DNA from: Hyaloperonospora brassicae
Taxonomy: Eukaryota > Oomycota > Peronosporomycetes > Peronosporales > Peronosporaceae
Length of the DNA stretch: 64,000 nucleotides
Direction: 5' to 3'
Assembly (NCBI GenBank): GCA_947650285.1
Contig: CANTFL010000174.1
Location: 620,001-684,000, forward strand
The notes beneath the pieces are model-generated. The model saw only the letters and a list, made by a program, of their open reading frames with translations. It had not been told where the DNA came from and made no database searches. Both the position numbers and the translations under genes were made by a program. This document shows, one piece after another, positions 1-9,929 of the stretch. Positions within the stretch are counted from its first letter, which is position 1, and every line of letters starts with the position of its first letter.

Positions 1-884
1 GTTGGAGTCCTTCGTACGAGCAAAGCTCGACCACAGCGCATCATCGCGTCTCCAGCCGGAAGTGGGAATCGGCGCAAAGCCCTTTTCAAATCATGTGCGT
101 GGGTGGGTGTGCGACGCACAGACTCTTGACCGGCTACACTGCGTGACCTGATTCTAGCGTCGCTTACCCATGCATCTGTGCTGACAGACGACAAGGCGCA
201 CGCCAACTTCTCGTGCTTCAATCAACTAGTGCTCGATGGAACGTTGAGATGATGGCATGTCGACCGTTCCGCTTGCAGTACAGACGAATCGTAGCAAACA
301 CGTGCAACGAAAGCTGGAGATCTGTTCATGCAGATCCCTCTCGAGAGTCTGCGCCACACTTTGATGAGCAAATGAGCTGCTGGGCAAACGAAATCGTCCA
401 CTCGTGTCAAGTCGCTCTTCGTGCAAGTGCAGCATCGCGTCGCTCACCATCTCGTCAAGACGACCGGAACTGCAACTAATCTCTTTGGTGGCAGTTTGGA
501 CCTCTACAACAGCTGAAAGAATCTGTCCCTTGCCATCGAACGATGTGTCAACAGCTCTCAGCCTCATAGTGCGCTACAGATGTTGCCCAGTCACCGATTG
601 GGAGGGCGGCGTTCATGCATTTGTGACCGACTGCGGCTACTTCTCGTCTCGTTTGTGCCCTGCAGATGCTATCCAGACATCCGTAGAAAAGGCCGTCTCT
701 ACGGGGCCGCACTTTCGGCTCTGTCGACATACTCAACTGCATACTAAAGTAAACAGACGGTCGTTGCCCATTGCTACTTCCGATCATACGTCCGAACAAC
801 AGAAAGCACGTGCCGAATGCAGCGATCGGACTGCACGACGGACGACGGCCGCACTGCGTCGGACTTTCTCAGAGCTCCTACTTT
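1..884. other. Intergenic, no gene recognised
   Basis: Several overlapping open frames of up to about 200 codons occur on both strands, but none shows a recognisable domain, a signal peptide or a consistent composition. I treat the stretch as upstream region of the effector-like gene that starts at 939. Confidence 0.5.
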
Positions 885-900
885 GCCATTCCCACATTTG
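885..900 (+). promoter_or_regulatory. Oomycete Inr-like core promoter
   Basis: The string GCCATTCCCACATTTG lies 39-54 bases before the ATG at 939. It resembles the oomycete initiator consensus (CATT, pyrimidines, then CAWTTT), with one extra base in the spacer. The position is right for a transcription start with a short leader. Similar motifs precede the two other effector genes in this window. Confidence 0.5.
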
Positions 901-938
901 CTCTGCCCCCGTCACTCCTCAAGTTCTACTCGCGAGCA

Positions 939-1673
939 ATGCGTCTTCTCCACGCAGTGCTCCTGTCTGTCGTCATCGTCTTGGCGCTCGACGTGGGTCT
1001 GCTGCAAGCCCGCGCACTCGGTGACGACGAGACGGATGTCTCTGCTGGCGACGTCCATCCATCACGTGGGACCGCCATCGACGAAGAAAGCCGTTCAAAT
1101 TTCGTCGCTAAGTTCAAGAGCTTCTTCGGCAAGTCGTCTTCAGCGTCGACGACAACTGTGGGAGGGGGCGAGGCTACAGCTGCTAAAGCCGCGCAGAAGC
1201 TAGCCGCTCGTCAGCAGAAAGCAAACGCTAAAGCTGCTAAAGCTGCTAGAGTGGAAGCGGCTCGTCTGGCGAACGAAAGAGCTGCAGCAGAGAAGAGCAT
1301 GCATTCCGAGATCGACAAACTAGTGAAAAGTTTGAACAAGGCGATAAAATTGCATGACAAAAAGGGCGTGAAGATCAAGTTTTTCAGCAGCGAGGAATAT
1401 CAGAGAGCGCTCGGCCATATGATTACGGTGAATTCGGGTCGTGGTGCAAATGATAAACTTAACATGTTTAAGATTTTGGAGGAAAAAATGGGCAAGGAAG
1501 GGCTGACAGGGTTAGCTACGACAATTGCGGCGAAAGGTGGTGGTCATGATCAAATGGCTGCAAGTGCGTTGACTACATTTTTGAAGCAATCCGAAGAGGC
1601 CATGCCACTGTCGGGGGGGACTAGAACACTCGCAGACCGCAAAAAAGCAGATGCCCTGAGGGTGATTGTGTAA
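939..1673 (+). CDS. Secreted EER-type (RXLR-like) effector candidate
   Basis: Protein of 244 residues. The open frame extends upstream to 771, but the ATG at 939 is chosen because it begins a classic signal peptide (MRLLHAV, a Leu/Val core, then LLQARAL, about residues 1-26) and follows an Inr-like motif. No canonical RXLR is visible. An acidic DEESR stretch at about residue 47 looks like the dEER half of the RXLR-dEER host-targeting region. Next come a KFKSFF segment, a Ser/Thr-rich linker, an Ala/Lys-rich stretch at about residues 76-110 that is likely helical or coiled coil, and a C-terminal part without a recognised family. By family knowledge such proteins are secreted by the pathogen and many act inside the host cell; the host target is unknown. 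A generic secreted protein is the alternative. Confidence 0.6.
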   Translation: MRLLHAVLLSVVIVLALDVGLLQARALGDDETDVSAGDVHPSRGTAIDEESRSNFVAKFKSFFGKSSSASTTTVGGGEATAAKAAQKLAARQQKANAKAAKAARVEAARLANERAAAEKSMHSEIDKLVKSLNKAIKLHDKKGVKIKFFSSEEYQRALGHMITVNSGRGANDKLNMFKILEEKMGKEGLTGLATTIAAKGGGHDQMAASALTTFLKQSEEAMPLSGGTRTLADRKKADALRVIV

Positions 1674-2697
1674 GATGAGGTAGAGCAACGTGGTCACCGA
1701 CTCTTATTCTTTGATTTAATATACACAGTCTTTGCACTTGCGCTAGCTTTGTACTTGGTCTCGAACTTTGACAGTTGAGCATCGAGTGTGTGCATTGCAA
1801 ACTCAGTTCTCTTCATTTCTGGCCTAATATCTCGATGGCCGTCGCGTGTCCATTTTAGCAGCTCTTCGCGCCTTCCGCGTCAAGTATGGGTATGCTTCTG
1901 ACCAGGTTCATGTCCTTAACGATGCAGAGAATGTCGACCTCGCTTGCTTCAGTGTCGCTCTAAGTAGTCGATCACTCAATCCATCATCTCAGCTGTCGGC
2001 CACGTGGTGCCGAACGGTCTCACAAACATCAAGACGGTCCCTGTTAGGGACACTTCCAGCTATACTAAACACTGAGAAGCTGGTACAAGAAGCTCCAATC
2101 GTATGCGCTGCATAATTGTCAGTAGCTGCTCAAATAGTTGAGCTGCTGACACAGTACATAACAACGGAAGAACAAGTTTAACTAACAAGTTGGCTGACGT
2201 AGAGCTGCCCGCATAAAACATGGATTTCTGTCAAGGTGGGAAAAACCTGCTCGACGAGCCCATGCTTTCTACCTGCTTTACGACTCTTGTGACGTGTGCT
2301 ATCCCATTACGAGACAGCACCATGTTGACCAAGGAAACGACGTCAAGTGCAGTGGTGTCACAAGTGAGCTGTCCTGAAGTACACACGTGTACTGGTGGCG
2401 TCGCGCAAGAGTAAACGGTAGCTTTTTGCTTCGAGAGAGAAGAGGTAACTCTGGCTCGCTCACTTGTACTTTGATACAAGTAGTCTAGTCCAGAGAAGTG
2501 AGACGAGTAATGGAGTTTACGTATCGAACTGGATCAGTGGGATTGTCGATGGGGTGGACGATTCGTGCGTTGTTAAGGAATACGAACCACAGTGAGGTCA
2601 CCGTGGTTGTCGCGTGATGCGGTAACATCGTTGGCGTTGGTGCCTGGGAAAGAAAACGATGAGCGAAGAGGTGACAATGGCCGGCTTTGTCTGTACG

Positions 2698-2727
2698 ACA
2701 ACAACAACAACAACAACAACAACAACA
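2698..2727. repeat. (ACA)10 microsatellite
   Basis: About ten perfect ACA/CAA units, followed by CAG-like triplets. It makes poly-Gln or poly-Asn runs in several short frames, which explains why open frames accumulate here. It does not lie in a supported gene. Confidence 0.85.
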
Positions 2728-3399
2728 GCAGCGACAGCGAAGTGTTGCCGCCGATATGGACTGGTTTGCTGGGAGGGCGATAGTCCGGGCGCTCCGTCCA
2801 CAGAGCAGACTGGCTGGTAGCGATTCGAGCCACGGGGGTCCTTCAGTTCACCGGAGGCGAACTGCATATACAGTCTATAGAGCTCTGTTTGTAATAATTG
2901 AAGGGTCCGCACCTCTCTTTGTACGATCAACAGCGCGGCGCGTACAGCTTTCAGCCATCTGAGTATCAGCCACTATATGGACTGCCAATGACACAAAGTT
3001 TCTGCTGTGTAGATCGTCTGAGCTCTTTTTTGCATGTGCCAAGTGTGCTGCACAAGCGTTGACTTTGCAGCGTACCCTCCGCCCGACCTTACACTCACCG
3101 TCCTGCACTGTTCCGACCGTTGCATGCGGCCCAAAAACTCAAGTTTGCAACTGTTCGTTTGCGAGTATGCGCCGTTCTTGCTCCTGTGTGGTCGTGCACA
3201 TCGTCTCTTGAGCGGAAAGGGCCCAAAGCGGTTGACGTTCGCTGACTTCGACCATGAAGCTCGAAATGAAGCTCGTGCACGAGTTGGGGAGACAGGACAC
3301 TAATAAATCACTACGATGCGTTCGTCTACGCGTCGGACACTTTCTTATACGTAAGCGGACGGTAAAGGGGCTTCGTAAACTCACGTAGACGCCATACAA

Positions 3400-3933
3400 A
3401 TGCTCCGTTCAGCTACCGTCGTCGCATCACCATTTGGTGTCTTTTTGTATCGGACTATGTCGGCTTGTAGCATGTGTGTTGTCGTGCTTGCGAAACTTAA
3501 TACTACCGCCACAACACATTCCATGTTTTTGAATGGCCAGCATGCGGCCATCGCGCGGCACAACGATCTCGGGGGTCTGTCAGTTGCGATTGTTCTGTCG
3601 CAGTATTGGACAGCGAAATCTGCCAGTGTACCCGTTTGTATTGTAGCTGAATGGAACTTGCTACCTCGTACACCTTCTGTGAAGGTGTGTCTGGTCGGGT
3701 GTAAAGTTCTGCTGAAGATCGTTTATCTACTTGCCGGAATATGCCGCCGAGTTGCTGAAAAGCAGCACTGTGTGCAAAGTTTCGGCTTGAGGTGGAGCTC
3801 TTCAGGCGTCAGCAAGAGCAAATTCCTGGAGATATTGTGTGGAGTTCTTGCTACAATTTGCTTGGACCATGAAACGCTCCAGACATTCTGCATTGAGACT
3901 TCTCCGGCTAAAAGAGACCTTCTCTCTCGCTAG
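3400..3933 (+). CDS. Hypothetical ORF, 177 codons, doubtful
   Basis: An uninterrupted ATG-initiated frame of 177 residues in otherwise gene-free DNA. The product is rich in Val, Leu, Ser and Cys with hydrophobic patches (about residues 80-115), but has no clear signal peptide, no recognised motif, and no Inr or CCAAT element close upstream. A frame of this length can arise by chance at this base composition. I list it only because it is the longest frame in the gap and overlaps no better candidate. Confidence 0.15.
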   Translation: MLRSATVVASPFGVFLYRTMSACSMCVVVLAKLNTTATTHSMFLNGQHAAIARHNDLGGLSVAIVLSQYWTAKSASVPVCIVAEWNLLPRTPSVKVCLVGCKVLLKIVYLLAGICRRVAEKQHCVQSFGLRWSSSGVSKSKFLEILCGVLATICLDHETLQTFCIETSPAKRDLLSR

Positions 3934-4160
3934 CATGCACTAGGATAGAATCACCTGCACATTCCTATCGCAGAGCTACGGCAACTTGGTCATAGCGAAG
4001 AGTGACCGAGATTCAAGCAAACAGCGCAGCTCCGGTCGTGTAGGTAGCGTGCTTGTTGCCCATTTCACACTGCACACAGTTCATTTATAAGGTAGACACT
4101 CAGTCTGTACAACTTCCAGTCCATAACGCCAGCACAACCACATTCCTCATGATGCTGGCA

Positions 4161-6032
4161 TCACAGGACCGCATCTGAGCTGTTGGTGCTCGCCGGCGAA
4201 GTCATACCTCCGCGGCCGCGAGCGACCTGCTGTTGCTGCGCCGTCGGCATGCTCATCATCTGGGGTTGTGCCATCATGGTCATCGGAGGCTGAATCATCA
4301 TCATCTGATGCTGCATCGCCATCATCTGAGGATGAATCGGTGACAGCGTCGGTGGCTGCATCGGCATTTGATGCATTTGCGGTTGCATGGGCATCTGATG
4401 CATCTGCATGCCTGTATACATTTGTTGTGGCATGCTCGTGGCCCCATCCGTGATCTGGAGCTGCTTCATGTTCAGCTGCATCATGCTGCCCGATGCATTC
4501 TGTGGCTGCCGTCCGTGCACCGGCATGGCCATCACAGGCGTCGGCTGATCGGACCCGCGAGCCTTCTGCAAATCGTTCAGGGTCCGCTTTTCTTTCGGGT
4601 TCGCCGACAACGTCTTCTTCGTTTCGCTCGCGAGAGTGCTAAAGTCAACGATATTGTTTTCCGGCAGCATGTTCGTCTGAAACGCACCACTTTGCGGGCG
4701 GTGCTGAGACTGTTCCTCCGAACGAGCCCTTGCAAGCGCGCTGTCGTTGACACAGACGGCCGGCTGCGATAGAGCAGCATCTTGAACTGGGGCTACGAAG
4801 CTCAAACCTGTTAGATCTTGCAGAGGGTTTTGGCTGTGCGGTGCATCAAAGATCGAATGCTGCTGGTGTTGTTGTCCAGAGCAACCTGACGCCGGCGGCT
4901 GCACCACAAGGTGGGCATCCAGATCCACGCCAAGCAAGTCCACACTGGAAGTGCTACCAGCGGCAACCGCAACCGCCTTTTTGCTGCTGCGTGTTTTCGC
5001 CTTGCGCGTGCTGGTACTCCTCGATGCAGCCTCTTCGTCTGTAGACGCGATCGACTGACGCTGCGTGCGCGACTTCTTGTGAGGTTTGTCCTTCTTGCTC
5101 TTCTTGGCCTTTGCCTGTTTCTTCGCCGCTTTTGCTTGCTTCGACGACGACAGAGACAACGGCTTTGCGTCGTCACTCGAGACCGACAAGTCGGCCGACG
5201 CATTGTCCGTGCTGCAAGCGTCTTCGCTCCCGCTCTCTTCCGAGTAAAAGCCTGTGCGCGTCCTGGTCTTCTTCTTTGTCTTGTGCTTCTTCTTGGCCTC
5301 TACTTTCCTCGCGCGTCGTCGCGCGTCCGCCGACTCAGCTGCGGACGACTCAGACTGCTCCTCCGTCTCGTCCTCCCGCTCACTTTCACTGGCACTCTCC
5401 TTCTTCTTGTCACTCTTCTTCTTCTTCTTGTTCTTCTTACTCCGTCGGCTGCTCTTCCGTTCGTTTTCCTCTTTCCGGGCACTCCCCGCACGCGATGGAG
5501 TACTCACACGCCTCGCACTGTCTCCACCAGCGCGCCGGTCGTCCCATTGGCCCGGCACAGCAGCGCTTGAAGTGTACCCCCTGCTGTACTCTGCATACAC
5601 TTTGGGTCGCTCCGTGGCAAAGTCGTTCTGGTAGCCGCCCGTGTACCCCGTCCCGCCCGCGCCCCTTCTCCCGCCCGCAGCGCCCGCAGACGTCGACGAG
5701 CTCCGAATGTCGGCCATCCAATTCGCCCGCCCGTCGTTCCGGGGCACCTGTTGCGCGTAGTGGTCGGCGATCGTCGCGTGGTCGGCCGTCGGCCCGCGCG
5801 TGAGTTTCCCGCCGTACTCAATCACTTTGCCCCCGAGCCATTGGCCGCTCTCCACGATCCTGTGCTTCCAGTCACTGGCGTCTGCGCTGTTGCTGCCGGC
5901 AGCTGACGTCGGCATCGCACTGCCGCTGTAGACGCGACTGCCCGTCGCAGACGGGGCGGCGGCCGTGTGGTTGCGGTCGTGCAGGTGGCCGCTCGAGAAG
6001 CTCGCGCTCTCGACGGACTTTTGCATCCACAT
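4161..6032 (-). CDS. Low-complexity Lys/Ser- and Met/Gln-rich protein, possible trafficking adaptor
   Basis: A single-exon frame of 623 residues. Residues 1-180 are Ser/Gly/Ala-rich with a short ordered-looking block (WKHRIVESGQWLGGKVIEY, about residues 55-75). Residues 180-360 are a Lys/Ser/Glu-rich, highly charged region with many RRSKK and KKKHK clusters that could serve as nuclear signals. A DLLGVDLD acidic-dileucine motif, similar to clathrin-box or adaptor-binding motifs, follows at about residue 365. The last 100 residues are Met/Gln/Pro repeats of the type MPMQPQMHQ. No folded domain is recognised. The short motifs hint at a clathrin-adaptor-like disordered tail, but no ENTH or VHS domain is present in or just upstream of the frame. 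It shares a 251-bp promoter with the divergent gene at 6284. The frame is clearly coding; the function is a guess. Confidence 0.65.
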   Translation of the reverse strand: MWMQKSVESASFSSGHLHDRNHTAAAPSATGSRVYSGSAMPTSAAGSNSADASDWKHRIVESGQWLGGKVIEYGGKLTRGPTADHATIADHYAQQVPRNDGRANWMADIRSSSTSAGAAGGRRGAGGTGYTGGYQNDFATERPKVYAEYSRGYTSSAAVPGQWDDRRAGGDSARRVSTPSRAGSARKEENERKSSRRSKKNKKKKKSDKKKESASESEREDETEEQSESSAAESADARRRARKVEAKKKHKTKKKTRTRTGFYSEESGSEDACSTDNASADLSVSSDDAKPLSLSSSKQAKAAKKQAKAKKSKKDKPHKKSRTQRQSIASTDEEAASRSTSTRKAKTRSSKKAVAVAAGSTSSVDLLGVDLDAHLVVQPPASGCSGQQHQQHSIFDAPHSQNPLQDLTGLSFVAPVQDAALSQPAVCVNDSALARARSEEQSQHRPQSGAFQTNMLPENNIVDFSTLASETKKTLSANPKEKRTLNDLQKARGSDQPTPVMAMPVHGRQPQNASGSMMQLNMKQLQITDGATSMPQQMYTGMQMHQMPMQPQMHQMPMQPPTLSPIHPQMMAMQHQMMMIQPPMTMMAQPQMMSMPTAQQQQVARGRGGMTSPASTNSSDAVL

Positions 6033-6283
6033 ATGGGCCTCAGCGCTTCAAAGGGATAATCAGATATAGTGACTGGCCAACTGATGAACGGACGGGCGGA
6101 CGGATAGTGACCGCGTGGGGGCTCACGAGGGATCTGATTGGTCGGCGAGTCGCTCGGGTTTTCTGAGACCAGCGAGGGAGGCTGAGTCGATGGAGCGGAG
6201 TATTAGCCAATGGTAGCGCAGCCTGAGCGCCACGGCCGACAGTTTGCGGGTTTGTAGCTCACGCGAGTCTGACGGTGGACGCG
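6033..6283. promoter_or_regulatory. Bidirectional promoter with two CCAAT boxes
   Basis: Only 251 bp separate the start codons of the two divergent genes. A CCAAT box in minus orientation (ATTGG at 6137-6141) and one in plus orientation (CCAAT at 6207-6211) lie in the middle, which fits binding by the NF-Y factor. A CCAAT-rich arrangement recurs in the other divergent intergenic region (51685-51913). Confidence 0.5.
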
Positions 6284-6774
6284 ATGGAGCGCTGGATGGA
6301 CGAAGAGGACGCAGCGGAAGAGGAGCTGCGACTGCTGGAGGTCATGCACCACGTGTCGACTGCGGTGCAGCAGGTGCGAGAGCGAGAGCGTCTATGGCGA
6401 CTCTGCGTGTTGTCTGTCGGTTCGTACTGAGTCCACGCGGCGGATGGACTTTGGCTCTGCTGTAGTTGAATCAGGTGCTGGCCACGCTCAATCGACAGAC
6501 GGTCGCGCTGAGTAAGGAGCTCGGAACTGCCGAACGGCAGCTGGTGCGTGGACGCAGTTTCGAGGCGGTCGTGTGCATTAAGTTGCAGCGGTGTGGGAAC
6601 TTACGCATGACGTCCGTGTGTCCATTTTTCGGTCGCTAGAACGCCCTGTACCTGCCCTTCCAAGCTGCGATTTACGAGATACAGAGCGCAAGCGACAATG
6701 GACGACGGGCGACGATGTCGGTGCCTACTGTCGCTCCCGTCTTGACACCTGAAGCTCAACGGACAGAGCTATGA
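6284..6774 (+). CDS. Small three-exon gene, DASH complex DAD1-like
   Basis: Read by splicing: exons 6284-6373, 6466-6543 and 6640-6774 encode 100 residues. Both introns start with GTGCG and end in TAG (6463-6465 and 6637-6639); an alternative acceptor at 6474 would drop three residues. The product is acidic at its N terminus and then one long predicted coiled coil (about residues 14-65), with Leu/Val in heptad positions and a TLNRQ motif at about residues 37-41, followed by a short Ser/Thr/Pro-rich tail. Length, the helix and an 'LNR' in mid-helix resemble DAD1, a subunit of the outer-kinetochore DASH/Dam1 ring that couples chromosomes to microtubules. The resemblance is from memory of the family pattern; another small coiled-coil subunit (BLOC-1, Mediator) is possible. 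The gene model is better supported than its name. Confidence 0.5.
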
Positions 6775-7092
6775 GTTGTCGTTTTGCAGCTTGGTGGTAG
6801 CTGGTGGTCTATTTGGATACATCCGCTCGCGTGCAAAGGCACTGGCGCACGCCCGTCATGACCATGTGATACGCCCACCCTGATCTCGACGCGTTTATGT
6901 ATGGATACACCTGTTGCACACAGACACATTGTCCTCGCAGCAACGACATGCATCGGCCCAGTTGCGTGTTGCACCCGTCCCCCCTTTCTATCATTTATGA
7001 TCCACAACGCCAGTGTATTTGATGTCCAAGACAACCTTCTCATCATGTTGTAAAATGGCCACACTGGCCACATTGGCCACACTGGTCACATC
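6775..7092. other. Intergenic between convergent genes
   Basis: 318 bp between the stop codons of the DAD1-like gene and fumarase, serving as 3' regions for both. A tandem 9-bp repeat of the form TGGCCACAC lies just after the fumarase stop codon (about 7054-7086). Confidence 0.5.
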
Positions 7093-8556
7093 CTACTTGG
7101 GACCGACCATCTCTTCGGGACGCACAAAGCGGTCAAATTCCTCGCCAGTGAGGTAGCCAAGCGCAATGACAGTCTCGCGCAAGGTGGCGCCATCCTGGTG
7201 CGCCTTTTTGGCCACTTTCGAGGCCTTGTCGTAGCCAATGTGCGGGTTCAGCGCCGTCACAAGCATGAGCGAGTTCTTCATGAGCTCGTCAATCTTCTCG
7301 CGATTGGCTTCAATGCCCACCACGCAGTTGTCCGTGAACGCGTTGCAGCTGTCGCCAATGAGACGGATGGAAGACAGCAAGTTGCTGATCATCACGGGCT
7401 TGAAGACGTTGAGCTCAAAATGGCCGTTCGAGCCACCCACCGTCACAGCGACATGGTTGCCCATGACTTGGGCACACACCATCGTAATGGCCTCGCACTG
7501 CGTGGGATTGACCTTGCCAGGCATGATGGACGAGCCAGGCTCGTTCGCAGGCAGCGTCAGCTCGCCCAGGCCACTGCGCGGACCCGAGCCGAGGAATCGG
7601 ATGTCATTGGCGATCTTCATGAGCGAGCAAGCAATGGTGTTCATCACGCCGCTGGCGTCCACGACCGCGTCGTGCGCCGCAAGAGCCTCAAACTTGTTCG
7701 GAGCAGTAACGAACGGCAACTTGGTCTCGTGTGCAATGATCTGCGCAATTTCAGCGTCGTAGCCCTTGGCCGTGTTCAAGCCCGTGCCCACAGCCGTGCC
7801 GCCAAGCGCGAGCTTGCACAGGTTCGGCAGGATGCGCTCGACGCGCTCAATCGAGAGTGCGACTTGTTCCCGGTAGCCGGAAAACTCTTGGCCGAGCGTC
7901 AGTGGCGTCGCGTCTTGCGTGTGCGTGCGCCCAATCTTGATAATGTCGTCAAACTCGCGCACTTTGGCCTCCAGCGCGTCGTGGAGCTTGTGCAGTCCAG
8001 GCAGCAACACGCGATGGACTTCCTGCACGGCAGCAATGTGCATGGCCGTCGGGAACGAGTCGTTCGACGACTGCCCCATGTTCACGTGATCGTTCGGGTG
8101 CACGGGCGTCTTGCTGCCCATGACCCCTCCCGCCAGCTCAATGGCCCGGTTGCTGATCACCTCGTTCGTGTTCATGTTCGACTGCGTGCCAGAGCCCGTC
8201 TGGAAGACCACGAGCGGGAAATGGTCGTCGAGTTTCCCCGCAATGACGTCGTCCGCCGCGGCAATGATCTTGGCGGCCACGTCGGGACTCAACTTGCCCT
8301 TCTCGAGGTTGTACTTGGCCGCACACTTCTTCACGACGCCGAACGCTTTGATCACGGGCAGCGGCATGCGCTCGCGGGCGCCGCCAATGGGGAAGTTCTC
8401 GAGGCTGCGCTGCGTCTGCGCGCCCCAGTACTTGGAGTCGTCCACTTGGATCTCCCCGATCGAGTCCGTTTCAATGCGGAACGAGCTGGCAGCGCGCACG
8501 GCCGTGACGGTCATGCGGGTCGAGAGCGCCGCTTTGCCGACGGCGGCGGAGAGCAT
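7093..8556 (-). CDS. Fumarate hydratase class II, mitochondrial
   Basis: Catalyses reversible hydration of fumarate to L-malate in the tricarboxylic acid cycle. The protein has 487 residues if translation starts at the second in-frame ATG (8556), giving an N terminus rich in Ala, Arg, Ser and Thr and lacking acidic residues, as expected of a mitochondrial presequence; the frame also opens 18 codons further upstream. The fumarase/aspartase signature [11 protein letters not shown] is intact, as are the [12 protein letters not shown] and HPNDHVN active-site segments and the C-terminal HIGYDKAS block. Length fits class II (FumC-type) enzymes. It is intronless. A 471-codon frame on the opposite strand is a shadow of this gene. 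Confidence 0.95.
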   Translation of the reverse strand: MLSAAVGKAALSTRMTVTAVRAASSFRIETDSIGEIQVDDSKYWGAQTQRSLENFPIGGARERMPLPVIKAFGVVKKCAAKYNLEKGKLSPDVAAKIIAAADDVIAGKLDDHFPLVVFQTGSGTQSNMNTNEVISNRAIELAGGVMGSKTPVHPNDHVNMGQSSNDSFPTAMHIAAVQEVHRVLLPGLHKLHDALEAKVREFDDIIKIGRTHTQDATPLTLGQEFSGYREQVALSIERVERILPNLCKLALGGTAVGTGLNTAKGYDAEIAQIIAHETKLPFVTAPNKFEALAAHDAVVDASGVMNTIACSLMKIANDIRFLGSGPRSGLGELTLPANEPGSSIMPGKVNPTQCEAITMVCAQVMGNHVAVTVGGSNGHFELNVFKPVMISNLLSSIRLIGDSCNAFTDNCVVGIEANREKIDELMKNSLMLVTALNPHIGYDKASKVAKKAHQDGATLRETVIALGYLTGEEFDRFVRPEEMVGPK

Positions 8557-9105
8557 TGCGGCGGCGTGAAGTGTCTCGGGGGGGGACGGGAGAAGGCAGC
8601 AGAGGGGCAATAGGAAGTAAAGCGAGCGACGACCACGAGGAGCTACGCGGGTGAAGACTGAGGTGGTACACCCGACGACGTATGGTGGCCGCGGGTTTCT
8701 GTCGATATTGTTTTTGCAATTAATTGCTAGTTATTGCAGCGGGTTATGACTATTGTCGTCGAGTGGGTACGAAAGAGGTGCGTCGAGGGTCCGGACACAA
8801 ACACAAACACAAAGGATGAACGGATGCTATGTTGCACTTGACCTACTACCACACTATACGACAACTCGTGCTGAAGTTGCAGCTGTGTTGCCAACATGTG
8901 CTCGCTGTCGAGCGAATTGCAAAGCGCATTGATCAGGGGTTTTAGTTCGCAAACTCTCTTGCAACAGTAAGCCTGTTGGATTGTTTGGAGCCACACAAGT
9001 GACCGACTCGTCGCCCGTTGATGCCTTCCTACGAGCATTGCAACTTACCTCATTTGCCCTTACTAGCGTACCTACGATCATTACCATTCGTCGAGTCGCC
9101 CGTAA
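8557..9105. other. Fumarase upstream region, no gene seen
   Basis: Holds the promoter and 5' leader of the fumarase gene. Only short frames with no recognisable product occur. The boundary with copia remains begins at about 9100. Confidence 0.5.
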
Positions 9106-9133
9106 CTAGCAGTGCAAAGTTGAAGGCGCCTCG

Positions 9134-9921
9134 TTATTGTACGGCAGTATCGAAAACACTCGCACTCGACTCTTCGGCGTTGTGTCGCCTAATCTCCGAT
9201 ATCCGCCAAAGGTTTTCAGACTCCACACGAATGTTTGGCTGATTCCTAGTACCAAACGCATAGCTACGCAGGGCAGTACTTCGGCAGCATTTGGACGTCT
9301 TCGAATTTCTCGCGTACTTAGTGGAAGCGGATATCGATGCACTATGTGCGCTTGTAAAAATCACGATTCTTGGCTATCTCTATCACCATTTTGATTGTCT
9401 TCGAACGTAATCACAGCACCATCTCTTATATTTTCACTAAGATCATGCACAACCGCTTCTAACCGTACTACTTCCTGATACGCTTCCGACAACGCAACAG
9501 CGATTGCATACCGAAATTCATTTTCCGCAAGGACTTTTTTTACCAACATGTCATCACGCTCAGATGCAGAAGTACCGAGGCAGTAATGCCGTAGCCAGAC
9601 ATTTCATCACACCCACTACGTGCACGCTTGGTCGTGCACGCTTGGTAATCGCGAGTAAGTTCGGTCTGGCAAATGCCAGGAGGAGATCGTAGACGTAAGT
9701 ACCTACAAAAACCATGGAAAACTTACACGCTCGACATACACGCAGTGGTTCACCTTGCACGAAGTGAATCTTATGTGACGCAGAAAAAATGGTTCGTCTT
9801 GTTTCACGTCCGGGGCGGCGGCTATAGGCCGTGTAGTTCCCCCTATCTTGAACATGCGGTCGGGAATATTAGGACTGATGAATCCATCCGGCTGGTTGAT
9901 GTAATTGACTTCAACAAGCAA
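9134..9921 (-). pseudogene. Decayed Ty1/copia RT-RNase H fragment
   Basis: Reading the minus strand from 9921 downward gives copia reverse-transcriptase text broken by frameshifts: INQPDGFISPNIPDRMFKI and CKVNHCVYV match the conserved 'QPeGF...P..vCkL' and 'C..D.cvYv' blocks. At 9361-9549 a VALSEAYQEVV...ITFEDNQN stretch matches the RNase H end of copia polyproteins ('alSEaEY...edNq'). The order (RT then RNase H along the minus strand) is right for one element. At least three frame changes and several stops are present and no LTR is visible, so this is an old relic, distinct from the two better preserved elements further on. Confidence 0.75.
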
Positions 9922-9929
9922 GCCGTTCG

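Larger units (their letters stand above)
1674..4160. other. Intergenic, no convincing gene
   Basis: Only short, overlapping open frames without domain signals. A (ACA)n microsatellite lies at 2698-2727. A 44-codon frame beginning with ATG at 3254 is Lys/Arg-rich and contains a GTAAGC at its end, so it could be a first exon, but no partner exon was found. A 177-codon frame at 3400-3933 is listed separately. Confidence 0.45.

Noticed and set aside
2573..2962. Poly-Gln, poly-Leu and poly-Val frames around 2.7 kb
   Set aside because: All come from the (ACA)n microsatellite read in different frames.
4911..5570. Long Leu/Arg/Phe-rich frames opposite the 623-residue gene
   Set aside because: They arise from the Lys/Ser-rich codons of the true minus-strand gene read backwards.
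7198..8613. 471-codon open frame opposite fumarase
   Set aside because: It mirrors a GC-rich, codon-biased conserved gene; its product is Arg/His/Val-rich with no domain. A shadow frame.
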